Shown piece by piece: positions 20,045-32,100 of a stretch of 64,000 nucleotides of DNA. Both the position numbers and the translations under genes were made by a program. The DNA is taken from assembly GCF_030936135.1 (NCBI RefSeq), contig NC_082600.1, forward strand, positions 27,039,943-27,103,942. Reading direction: 5' to 3'. The stretch is from Gavia stellata. Lineage: Eukaryota; Chordata; Aves; Gaviiformes; Gaviidae. Within the stretch, counting starts at the first letter, position 1; every line of letters starts with the position of its first letter. Below the pieces are notes generated by a model. The model worked only from the letters and a program-made list of their open reading frames with translations. It did not search any database and had not been told where the DNA came from.

Positions 20045-22050
20045 CCACTCTATCGCTTGCAGAAGTGTCCTTTTGTTTCTGAGCTGGACCAGGGAGGCCT
20101 GGGCTGAGCAAGGGAGGGCCCCAAATCTGTCTTAAACCAGCCTCCCCTGCCTGGGTGCTCCATTCAGCTGCCAGGACAGCTGCACTCATTGCCATGCTTT
20201 GAGCAGGGTCATTCCTGGTAGAACAAATAGTGAGGGTTTAAAGGGATGAACTCTGAGAACCAGCACTGATGGAAGGAGGAGAAAAGTAAATACAAACCAG
20301 GATGGGAGAAAAAGCAGCGTGAACAAAAGGTGTCTGCTAACAGCCCAAGGCAGAAGTGGCTGTGCTTATTTGTGAAAGTTAAAGCCCCAGGCTGAAGGAC
20401 AAGCAGGCAATAGCAGCCCTCCTGTCCCATTGCTCACTCCCCAATAGTAAGGAGTTACTGGCACCACTGAAATTTTTCTGTGGCTAGCTGGTTCCAGCTC
20501 CTGCTTGCCACCAGCAGTAACACTCTGTGCCTTGCTGACAGCCTGGCTGTCAGGCAGCAGCTGGAGTGCTTGTCCACCAGAGGGAAGCAGAGCCTGGGAG
20601 AAACTCATCTCCCACCCCAGCAAAGGCAGGGGACACCTCAAAGGCTGCGCAGAAGCAAGAGGACTAACCAAGGAGCACACCAGATGCTGGGAGCAGCTAA
20701 GCCTGGAGCTTTTCCTCTCTAGGACAGCCTGCACTGGCTGAAACCCTCCAGGAGCAGGCTCCCCCCTTGGCTGCCAGCCTCCTAGTCCTGTGATTCAGGG
20801 GAGGTTCAGCAGGACTGACTCTTAGACCTGCAGCTGAAGCCACAGCAGGGCTTCTTGCAACAAAGTGCCCTGAGCATCACCCAGGAAGGTCAGAAAGAGG
20901 AAGCTTCAAGCACAGCAGCTGCACAAACCTCCTACAGCAAGCCCCAACAGGGCAGATTAAATAAAGCAGTTTGCTAGGCTGCATCATTTTAAGAGCTTGA
21001 CTGTAAATTCCAGCCCTAGGTAGTTCAAAGGCCTCATTTATTGCAGCTCCAGACTGCATAGAGGAATTGGCCTTCCCCAGGCTCATGTACAAAGTCAAGG
21101 TGGGCCCTCTGTATCCTAAACCAGCATGGGGGACTAGGTGCTAGCTGCATTTTTTAATCAGAACCTTCTCTTTCATTCAATTTATTCATGCAAGAGCAGC
21201 CAGACTCTTTGCCCTTCCTTTACAGCACAGGGAAGGGGTTTTTCCTCTCTCTCCTCCTAACCTTCTACCTCAACCAGGGACAGCCAGAGGAAAGTGACTC
21301 CATGCACAGATTTGTCCATAGCTGCCTGGAAGCCATAGGAACCAGTACTAGGAACTGCTCTCCCTTTTGTCAGCACGCCAGCTGTGAGCGCAATCATTTT
21401 CTGTTAAAAGGGTCTGCCTTCCTCACTTGTAGTCAGGAAGGGCAAACCATTCTCTGAAGTCGATGTCAGAGCTGGAAAAACCCTGCCATGATCCAGGAAT
21501 GATTTTGTATTGTTCCAACAGGGACAGCTCCTTGGGGAAATGCTCTCAGCACCACAGACAGCTTTGGCTTTACAGTTCTTTGATCTTGTCTCCTTTCTCC
21601 CACTGCAACCCTTAACAGCCTTTTCCCTGCTTTTAGGATTTACAACACTCCTGTTGTATCAGGGAAAACCAAAACTGGCTCTACACCGGTACTTTAAGAG
21701 CCCGTCTCAGTTCTCCCTCTTGGCAATCATGCCATTTAGCAAATACTGGGATTTCCTTGCTGTCTGTAACAGTTCTGTTGCTAGACCACAAAAAGGATGA
21801 TTTCCAGCCCTGAAAAACCTAATCTTTGCTGGGAAGAGCCAATTCTGTGCCAAAGAAGGGTCTGAGGACAGTAGAATTCACAGCCAGAGAAGCCTCAATT
21901 TAGTACCACACTAGGGATGGGCCCAGCTCCCATTCCCTTTTCTCTCACCATCAGATAACAGGCTTCTTACGCTACACTAGGGATGCTGCCAATGCCCCAT
22001 TCTTTGCCCAGGAGCTGCTGGCTGCCCCCTCAAACACACCCCACCTCAGA
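20045..22050. other. intergenic gap between converging RPS6KL1 and DLST
   Basis: Between the + strand RPS6KL1 poly(A) signal and the - strand DLST poly(A) signal I find no coding exon, RNA gene or clear repeat. Confidence 0.6.
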
Positions 22051-22063
22051 GTCATTGCCCAGT

Positions 22064-22069
22064 TTTATT
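22064..22069 (-). terminator. DLST: DLST polyadenylation signal
   Basis: On the minus strand this reads AATAAA, about 1.07 kb beyond the DLST stop codon, consistent with a 3'UTR of about 1.1 kb. Confidence 0.7.
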
Positions 22070-23139
22070 TCATTTAAAATCCGCTGTGTTAAATATTTTA
22101 GTTACAAGTTTGTGTAGAGGGTAAGAGTAATAGACTCTGCAGGCACTAGCAACCCCCTCGCTCCTCAATACATGTGTGCGCTATCGGATTAAGGACTGCC
22201 CCCCTCCCCCCAAAACCAGCAGCCTTGGCCTGGCATATACATTACACTTAAAGACCTGGCCCCCCCCCAGCTGTCTCTTTGCTGGTAGCAGGCCAAGCCC
22301 TCGCACGCAGGAAGCCAGCAGTCGGATCCACCCTCAGTGAGCTGTGATTTAAGGACAGCTGCTGGGGGCTGGTTCTTACCCCCGTATTGGGCATGTAATG
22401 GTGAAAGGGTTGTCCCCTCAGGAACAGTGCTACCTCCACCGAGGTCACAGGCTTTGCTCACTCAGACATGAACGTTCACGCCACAGCGACCAGGCTGGAG
22501 AGAGACAAATGATCTCCAAGGGAAAGCAGGGGAGCTGCCACCACCGTGTTCCTGTTTGTGGAGGGAGTGTGTGTAACTAGGGCACTGCCAGAAGCACGAC
22601 ACCTACCTCAAACCCTGCTCTGATCAAAACCTCTGCTGCAAGCGGCCTGGGGTTCCCAGACTGCCCTTGCAAGGCAGATGAGTGTGAAATGCCTTCAAGC
22701 AAAACAGGGACAGAACAGTGGCCTTTCCTCTTCTCTCCCCCCCAGGAACCTCAGTGCTAGGAAATAAAGCTGAACCTGCCTTGGAGCAGCAGGGAAGGGT
22801 ACCCTAGCACAGCAGCAGCAAGCAGTTTCCACTGGTATAGGACAAGCTAAAGGTGAAAGTTTGGTGCTGTGAGGGAGAGGATGCCATATAGATGGCTCTG
22901 GAAAGGCAGTGCCATTCAGTGGTTGGCTCACCACATAGCAATCCTCTTGAGAACCTGAACCACCTTTAAACAGAACAGGAAAGGAGGTAGGAGCTATCCC
23001 CACAATTCCCTCCCAACAGCTCTGATCACAGCAGAGAGAGGGAGACTGGAATGACCCCTGCCAGTTCCTGAATGCCCTGCATTGCCCCTGCTGGTGCTGC
23101 GGCCCTGCCCTGGGTGGGTTGTGTGGGGGTGTGGCTGCT

Positions 23140-26100
23140 CTACAGGTCGAGCAGCAGCACGCGGGGATCCTCCACTGCTGCCTTGATCTTGCGCAGGAAA
23201 GTCACTGCCTCTCTGCCATCAATCAGCCGGTGATCATACGTCAGCGCCACGTACATCATGGGCCGCACCTCAACCTGAAGGGGACGAATAAGACAGGCAT
23301 TAGTGAGCTCAGCCCTACTGCCTGCATGATGCCCTCCTGTGAATTCACAGAAGACCTGGCTTTTTCCCACCCTGAACCCAGGGCTCAGGCCCTCCTGGGT
23401 ATGTCCTGTCTGGCAGGATTACCCACCTGCACACTGACCACCGCCCAGGCTGGGTCCACATCACACAAGACTAGGTCCCTTTCTGGAGCTGTTCTCTATC
23501 ACAGAGGCTACAGCCTCCTCCTCCTCCCCACACTGAAGCAGACTATCCCATTTTCCCCATCACGGATAGGACAAGGCCCCCTGCACACTTCAGTCAAGTA
23601 CCAGTGCCAGCAAAGCTGTCCTACACCCATTAGTCTCTGTTCCTCTTTCACAGTAAAGCCTTTTAGAAGTTGACACCAACCCCCTACAAAAAGCACATGC
23701 GCTATGGTGCTCATCCTACTGAGTCCTCCCCTCTGTTCACTGAAACCTCCTGCACAGCTCTACCTACCTTGCCTCCCACAGCCACAGGCCTGTCAAAGAT
23801 GGCATGCATGCCTAAGATAGCAGACTGGGGTGGGTTAATGATAGGTGTCCCAAAGAGTGACCCAAAAACCCCTCCGTTGCTGATTGTGAAAGTGCCGCCA
23901 TCCATGTCTTCAATGGCCAGTTCATTTTTCCGTGCCTAGAACAAAAAGTAAGGTCTTAGAAAGCCACACAGATCACAGAAGGCAAAGGACAAGGGTTTGG
24001 ACATTCACCCTCTCCAGGAATAAATGCTGATGGCAAGAGCTTCACTTATTGATCTGTTTAGCTGAAAACCAGCACGAATTACTTGAAAATGCATCCTGTC
24101 TTTAGATCTGAACATTTACTGGCTTTGGGAAAGGATTCTCTTGCCTTCGCTTCCAACTCTGGTTTTTGCAGGAGACAGACACAGGGACTTCTACACCAGG
24201 GCAGTTCAGCCTTGGCCTCTAAAGACAAAGGTGAAGACACACCATGTCACTAATGCATAGCTTGTGGTCTTCTGGAAGGGTAACAAGTAGATAGGCCTGG
24301 TCCTTTAAGGCACGGGCATAGCTACAGCTGTAACTGGATCACCCCCCCGCAGCACAACTCAAGTGTGTTAGAGGTCAGAGATGACAACACAAAGTGACTG
24401 AATCAATTCATGCCTATCGAGCACCCCCAAATCCTCCCATTCCTCGCAACCCTTTTCACAGAAACCTCCAACTTTCCTTACCTTCTCCCCCAACTCGTAG
24501 ATAGCACGCTCTATGTCAGCAAAGTTCATGTTTTCTACATTCCTAATGACAGGGACCACAAGACCCTAGGAAGAAGCAAACTGCGTGATCAGCAAATTCA
24601 CCACAGTGACACACAGATAACTGTTATTGGGCAGGAGCCTGGCCTCAGCCCAGCAGAGTTCCTGCCTCCTCCTCAGCCCACAGCAGGTGGTTGGCAGAGC
24701 TGCCTCACACCCTGGCAGCCGGGAAACCTGGCACGAGACACACCAAGGGCCGACACTGTAAATGAGACATCTTTGCCTTTGTAAGCCCATCTCATAAAAT
24801 CAACCAAGCCTGTCTGGATCCAGCTCCACATCCATAAAAGCAGGTGAGGCACTGGGCAGAATTCAGCTGCCACCTCTTTCTAAGTGAGAAGAGCAGAGTC
24901 CCTTTATGCTGGACCTCCCCTAGACTTTGGGAGCAGTGACAGAACTTCAGTCCTGGCCAAACCTCTGCCTCACAACAGAACCAACTAATTCAACATCTGT
25001 ATCTCCATCCTATACTCTCCCTGGACAGGAACATCTCTTTGAAGCAGCAATGCGATTTATGGAAATGGTGGGACAGCACAGGAGGGTTACTCAAAGGACA
25101 GGGCATGCAAAGCTTTTACTGTCTATGCCATATCCTCATGGGTCCATGAAAAAAAGGGTTTCCCTAACTTGGCCCTACTCATTAACCACTGAGATCTATA
25201 TTGACCTTGTTATTGTATCTCCTAGTACAGTGGCAGAATATTCTTGGTCCTCCATCTTCTCCCAAAACCCATCTCAGCAGTCCACAATGTATCAGATGTC
25301 TCATTTAGAAGATCTGTCTCATCACTAAGTTTCTGCTGCAGAGGAGCTCAAAGTATATGATCGTCCCAGACCCAAGGCTGCAGGAATCATGGCCAAAGCA
25401 TCTGCGGTACCTACCCGGGGAGTTGCTACAGCAACACTGATGTCCACATAGTCCCTGTACACAATCTCTTTGGTTGTGTCATCAATCACTAGAAGGAGAA
25501 AAAAGCTGTGTTACACATGCAGTACCCAAGATCAAGGGCTCAAGAGGCCAGAAGTAGCCACAAAATCCTAACAACTTACATAAGTGGCATTAGCAAAATC
25601 AGCTGCAGCACATAGGACTGTCCCCCCTTTTTCTGCAAATTTGACTTGCTTGCCCAAGCTATTAGCCCGGCATGGACTTGGCTACCTGCTTTCCCCCACT
25701 CTGCCACAGTCACTGGTGAGATGTGCAACTCACCAGCAAGGGTGACCACTCACCTGCATTCACAACGGGCTGGTCCTGCAGAGCAAAAGCTGCAGCTTTC
25801 ACAAAAGCTGACATAAAACCTAGCTTCAGGTTGTGCTTTTTCAGGAAGGGATCCTTGTGTAAGGCTCTCATCTCCCGGATGTTGCTGCAAAGCACATGGT
25901 AACGCTGGTCAGCACGGAGTCCAAGAAAACACTGTTCTCTCAACTCCGTAATAGATTCCAGTGCCAGTCCAAGGACTGCAAAACCTGCACCACCAACTGG
26001 CAAACCCCCAGCCTGCTGAAAAGTCCTTCAAATGTCACAGGTGAAATGGGCTGAGCGTGGCTCTAAGGACCCCACCAAAGGATCTAACAGAACTGGTCCT

Positions 26101-29100
26101 GGACCACAAACTCAACAGGACCAGGTTAATCTGCTTGGCCCACACTGCCAAACACAAAAGCAAGATGGGGCATGGCCTATTTCCTGCTTAGGCCTGATGT
26201 TGCCACCGATTCTCTGGAGACACCACTGCCTATACCAGTGCGGCACCGCAGACAGCAACTCCAGGTGTGGCTGGGCCAACCCCAGGAGGGTGAAAAAACA
26301 GGAAATGCCAAGAGCAGAAAAGATGCACATGGTGATCAAGGCAAAAGATTTCAACTATTGTGCAAGTCCAGTGCCAGCCAGGACGACGATGCCTCCATAC
26401 CCAACTCTTTGGCTTTGGGAGTTGAGTGAGTACGAAAGAAATCTTCCCAGGTGCTATGGCAGTGGGTGCCAGCCCATCCACAGCCCTCAACCACACTAAT
26501 CATGTTTTCCCCACTGCTTCTATTTATCAGAACTGAGGCCATTTACAAAAAGTCAACCAAGTTGTGGCTACAAGCTCTGGCTATTCTAGGCTAATACCAG
26601 ATGCTGTAGAATTGCACAGTCCATCCCTCCCCCCTCCAGAGTCCTTGAGTCTTTGAAGAGACAGTTTCAGCAAGGGGTAGGGGTCTGTTTTGTTTTCCTG
26701 CACCTAACCTTGTTTAGGGCTAGGATTACCACCCAAAGACATTAGTGCCTCCCAAGACACAAGGACTGCAGCAATGAGGACGAGGTTTGCTATGAAACTG
26801 GCTCATTATGGCTTCCTCCTTTCAGACACTGACCCCCCGCAGGAAGCCGGGAGGCCCCAGCATAGGCCCTCACGAGTCAACCTCACAGCAATCAATCCAA
26901 ACCAGATTACCGATGCAATGAGAGCCTGAGGCCAGTGTAAAGCGACACCTCAATGAGCCTCTGAGAGGAGATAAAGCTGCAGCACTTCCCCTCCAATCAA
27001 GACTATTTTGCCAACCTTATTGTTCTGAGACACAAATATTTACATGTTTTGTCTTAAGGAGCAGAATAGGATTTCACAAGGCAATTTGATTTGGGCACAA
27101 TTTCCCCTTAATGCACTGTAACATAAGCTGCCCCCCTCCAAAGCCATTAGTGCGCTCAGCCCACCTGCCCGGAGGGGATGGGGAAAGATGCTAGTCTGTC
27201 TCTGGAAAGCTGCACTATCTGACAGCAAGGGCCTCAGGCCTATGTACTGCTCACCTGAAAGGCTGATGAGCTCTGGGGAACCACCTCATGGGAAGCTAAA
27301 TATGCCCACCTCCAACAGCAGTAACCTGGCAGGACGGCAAAAAGCAGATGCTCCATCTTGCTGACTGCACCCTCAGCAAAGCAGATGCTCCATCTTGCTG
27401 AGTGCACCCTCAGCAACTTTGCCGACGGCACCAAGCTGTGTGGTGCAGTCGACACACTGGAGGGAAGGGATGCCATCCAGAGGGACTTTGACAAGCTTGA
27501 GAGGTGAGCCCGTGCAAACCTCATGAAGTTCAACAAGGCCAAGTGCAAGATCCTGCACATGGGTCGGGACAATCACAAGCACAAATACAGGCTGGGCAGA
27601 GAATGGATTGGGAGCTGCCCTGAGGAAAAGGACTTGGGGGTGTTGGTTGACGAGAAGCTCAACATGAGCCAGCAGTGTGCGCTTGCAGCCCAGAAAGCCA
27701 ACCGTATCCTGGGCTGCATCAAAAGAAGCGTGACCAACAGGTCAAGAGAGATGATTCTGCCCCTCTACTCTGCTCTCCTGAGATCCCACCTGGAGTACTG
27801 CGTTCAGCTCTGGGGCCCCCAACACAAGAAGGACATGGACCTGTTGGAGCAGGTCCAAAGGAGGGCCACAGAGATGATCAGAGGGCTGGAGCACCTCTCC
27901 TATGAAGACAGGCTGAGAGAGTTGGGGTTGTTCAGCCTGGAGAAGAGAAGGCTCTGTGGAAACCTTGTAGAAGCCTTCCAGTACCTGAAGGGGGCCTACA
28001 AGAAAGTTGGAGAGGGACTTTTTACCAGGGCACGTAGTGACAGGACAAGGGGTAATGGTTTTAAATGGAAAGAACGTAGATTTAGATTAGATATTAGGAA
28101 GAAATTCTTCACCATGAGGTGTGTGAGGCACTGGAACAGGTTGCCCAGAGAAGTTGTGGATGCCCCATCCCTGGAAGTGTTCAAGGCCAGGTTGGACGCG
28201 GCTTTGAGCAACCTGGTCTAGTGGAAGGTGTCCCTGCCCATGACAGGGGGGTTGGAACTAGATGATCTTTAAGGTCCCTTCCAACCCAAACCATTCTATG
28301 ATCTTGGTGTCTCCTAACAGCCACTACACAAGTGACACTAGTCACTCCTGCTCTTATGCTCAACATCTACCTGTCCTCAACAAAGAACCAAACAGATGAG
28401 GAATCAGGTTGCCCCTTTTACAAGCAGCAGATGACTCCCAAGGAATGACAGGCTGTTAGGAAGCTATGTACCCCTCACACCACAACATGGCACTGATGAA
28501 GCTGCACAGACAGTGGTACACACCTAAGAAAGAGGTCCCAAAAGACATGTTGCCAATCTCTCCAAAGAGAATCAGCAAGGTCTTGGCTGCTATTTAAAGA
28601 TGACTGTCTGCATCTATTTGTAATTGTAAAGCGAAAAAGAGGTCTGCTCCTCACCTCATATCGATCTCATTGAAAGTGGTCAGCATGGCACACGTATTCT
28701 GAGCCTCTTTCAGCCGCTGAGCAATACGCTGACGCATCCTGTTCATTTTCACCTGAAAATTAAAAAGACATAAGCAGAAGCTGCCTCAAGTTCATCCAAG
28801 GGGCAAAACACAGAAGAAACTCAAAATGCCCTTCTTCTTGCCATCTGGTTGACTAGTAATGGATGCCTAGGGTCAAGGTTTTCACTCCAGGTCTCCCTGA
28901 AGAGCATGACAGGATGAGGAGCTGATTTCACTATGAAGCTGCCCAGCTCAACCCACAGTTTCCAGCATGAGGCTAATGTGAGAAGAGCAAGACTGCTAAA
29001 AAAGCAGGCTGCTCAACCATGTTCTCTTAAGAATGCACAAGGCAGGTGCAGCAGCCTCAGTCCTTTGCTGAGGGCTTGTGGACAGACCAAGCAGATCACA

Positions 29101-32100
29101 CTGAGCCTTCTGTGCTCAGTCAGGAGAGTTCAAGACAAGACTTTTGCCTAGAAAAGACCTGGGTCAGATTGGACCTGGCTCTTCCTCCACCCCATCCCTA
29201 AGCAGTGCCCTCATGTGGGGCACCTCCCCATCTGTCACAGCCCCACTGAGCTGGGTGTGAACAGGTAGATATGGACACATCCAAAAAGCTCGAGGCTTAT
29301 GCCGGAACAAGCTGTCACCCACCAACAGAAGTGCTGGCAAGGCCCCTACTCCCGCAGCTTACCCTATGCTCTGATCTGGCACCTTTGCTGGGCACTGCCT
29401 CTCCAGGAGGGGCTGCCGCTGGGGCTGAAGCCGGCTTCACTGCAGACACTGAGGGTAAAGAACACATCAGTCAAAAAGGGAAGCCAGGGCTTGATCGCAG
29501 CGCCCTGAGGTAGAAACTCCTTGTGAGCTCCTTGCTCAAGCAACACAGCGCAGAAGCAGCCTTGAATTGGGCTGCGCCAGTACAAGGCATAGCTGCGCTC
29601 TCCAGTCTGGAGCATGCAGTGCAACAACACAGGGAAGCCTTCACCATAAATGCCAGACTGTTTGCCATCTTTAACCTTACACACTCTCCCCAAGGAAGAG
29701 AGGCTTGAAAATAGGAGAGAACAGCTGCTGCCTCACCTGGTTTGCTGTCGATGGGCTGAGTTGACACAGGCGGCACTGGTGGCATTGTAGTGGGAATTGG
29801 TGCTGCGGTAGGGGCAGGAGCAGCTGCAGCTACAGGTTCAGGGGCTGCAGGAGGAGGAGGGGCTGCTGCTGGTTTGGCCTTGGCAGGAGCAGCTAAAAGA
29901 CAAGGAAGAACCATAAGGGCAATGACAGCTTCCACTGTCAGGGATCTCCGAGTCCAACCAACATGATAAAAGTTAACTCTCCGACAGAGTGCCTTTATGT
30001 TCTCAGCACTATGGAACTCATAGGAGCCACCACAAGAGGATCCCATGGTGAATGTGTTTTACTCATCGACACCCTAGATCTCCTCACTGTGCAGGAGACT
30101 GGATGCTAAAGAAAAGAGGGCGGAGAAGAGAGTTATATCAGGGGAATTCTCAACTAATTTTAGCTTAGAGCTGCAGTCTCCTCCAGAGGGAGCAAAAGGA
30201 AAGTTTCCCCCTCAGAAGGACTAAAATTATGCTTTTCTAATGGACAACAGAATAGGAGTTTTTTCTTCCAGCTACAGAGGCAGATGGAGGAAACATTTAA
30301 CATCTCTCAGGACCCCTTCTAAATGCCTTGCTTCCTTCTTCAGAAAAAGATTGGTGGAAACAGGAAGGCCTGCGCAAGTTACACATGCCTGACTTACCTC
30401 CAGTTTTCCTGAGTTTGAACAGAGGTGTCCCCCCTTCCACTTTGCCACCATCGGGTACTAGAAGGGCTTCAATCACACCAGCTGCTGGGGCTGGAACTTG
30501 CACTGATGTCTGCAAAGAGGAAAATCAGTGAAATTCCCCCGAACACTGGATGGTGAACAAGTGCCCAAGAGAAGATGCTAATATGCACAGATACATACTG
30601 TAATTTGGCACAGACAGCAGCTCTGTCTTGCACCATTTGCACCAGTTTTCACACCCTCCACCAGGATTTTTTGCCAATACTTAGAAGTTTTAGGAGATGC
30701 TGGCAGTGTAACGTATACTCTGATGTTCCCGCTCCAGGGTACAATCAAGAATTGACCCACTGCCAGCATCTTCCTGACAGCAACACTGGAAGCAGAACTT
30801 GGCAGGGAGTTTTAGCAAGAATTTCAAAGCTTAAGAGTCCTTTAAGGAGTGATAAACTTAAAGGCTAAATTTAAAACAATCTGAAGACATCCTGTGGCTC
30901 TGCAGATTTCTCCTCTGTTTAAACAGAAATAGGTTTCAAAGCTTAGAGCACCGAAATTGGAAGGAGTGGAATTGCAGCTCCAACAAACATCAGCACCACT
31001 TATGCTTAATCAAATATATGAGGAAGGAAGAGTTATCAAAGAATTCTCACTTAAGGCACAGCCAGCTTTCATACTAGTTGAGAAAAACTTTTCTGCATGA
31101 AGGGAGCAGGCAGGGCCTGCAGGCTCTAGGAGCTCTTAGCGGGAGAGGAGCCATATAGGGTACCCGCTACAGAACTAGAAAAAGTTTTGGTCCAGAAAAC
31201 TCCTACCTTGTCTGTTTCAATCTCACACACCACTTCATCTTCCGCCACTGTGTCTCCAACAGCTGAACGATAGATATGAAGACCACTGTCAGGCGGGAGG
31301 TGTGCTCCAGCCTCCCCTCTTAACCCACAGCAGTCTCCCCCACTAACCCAGAATTTTCTCACCCCAGTTCTCCACAAATTCTAAAGAAAAGTCTAGCTCA
31401 AACAATCAAATCTACTGCACAGAGTCTGATTCCACCTGGTTAGACATCACCCTTCACCCAACATTGCCCACGACAGAGAGGTGCTGACGCAGTAACTGCA
31501 ATCCTTACCCCTTAAGAGAATTGCAATTAATCGCCTCATTTGTCACGGACTGAAAGGCACAGAGCAGACTGTCAGCCAGTGAACTACAATCCATCCCTGA
31601 GCTGTCCAGTGCAGCAGCAACAGTGCCCAGAATTTCAGGGAAGAGGCAACTGCTTACCTTTCTCCCACCTCACATCTCCTTCTGTGACTGACTCTGCAAA
31701 GGCTGGTGTGTTCACCGTAACCACGTCATCCCCTGTGAGACAGACAGACAGACTTGAATGCATTCAGAGCTCAAAACTTACGGCATTGCTTCATTCTTGT
31801 TGTCAGGACTCTAGGGAGTCAACAGATGTCAAAAGTTGGCCTTCTCCTTGCTTCAACACTGATTAACATTTAAACACAAGAGAAATTCCCATCCAACTTT
31901 CACATTGTGACAGGAATGCCAGACAAAATCTTTAGGGCCCCAGGACATAAACCCTCAGCCATCCATCGAGGTGGGACAGCAGTGGGCATAGACCAAGGAT
32001 GGAAGAGGTAGCTTCAGCTGTTGTCAGGTCAGCAACAGGTAGCACAAGAGCCATTCCACTGACTCCTGACTTTTTACTTACTACGTACTGCAGTGGTTCT

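Noticed and set aside
27523-28221. 232-codon open frame as a host gene
   Set aside because: It is the C-terminal reverse-transcriptase region of a truncated CR1 LINE with a characteristic 3' end.
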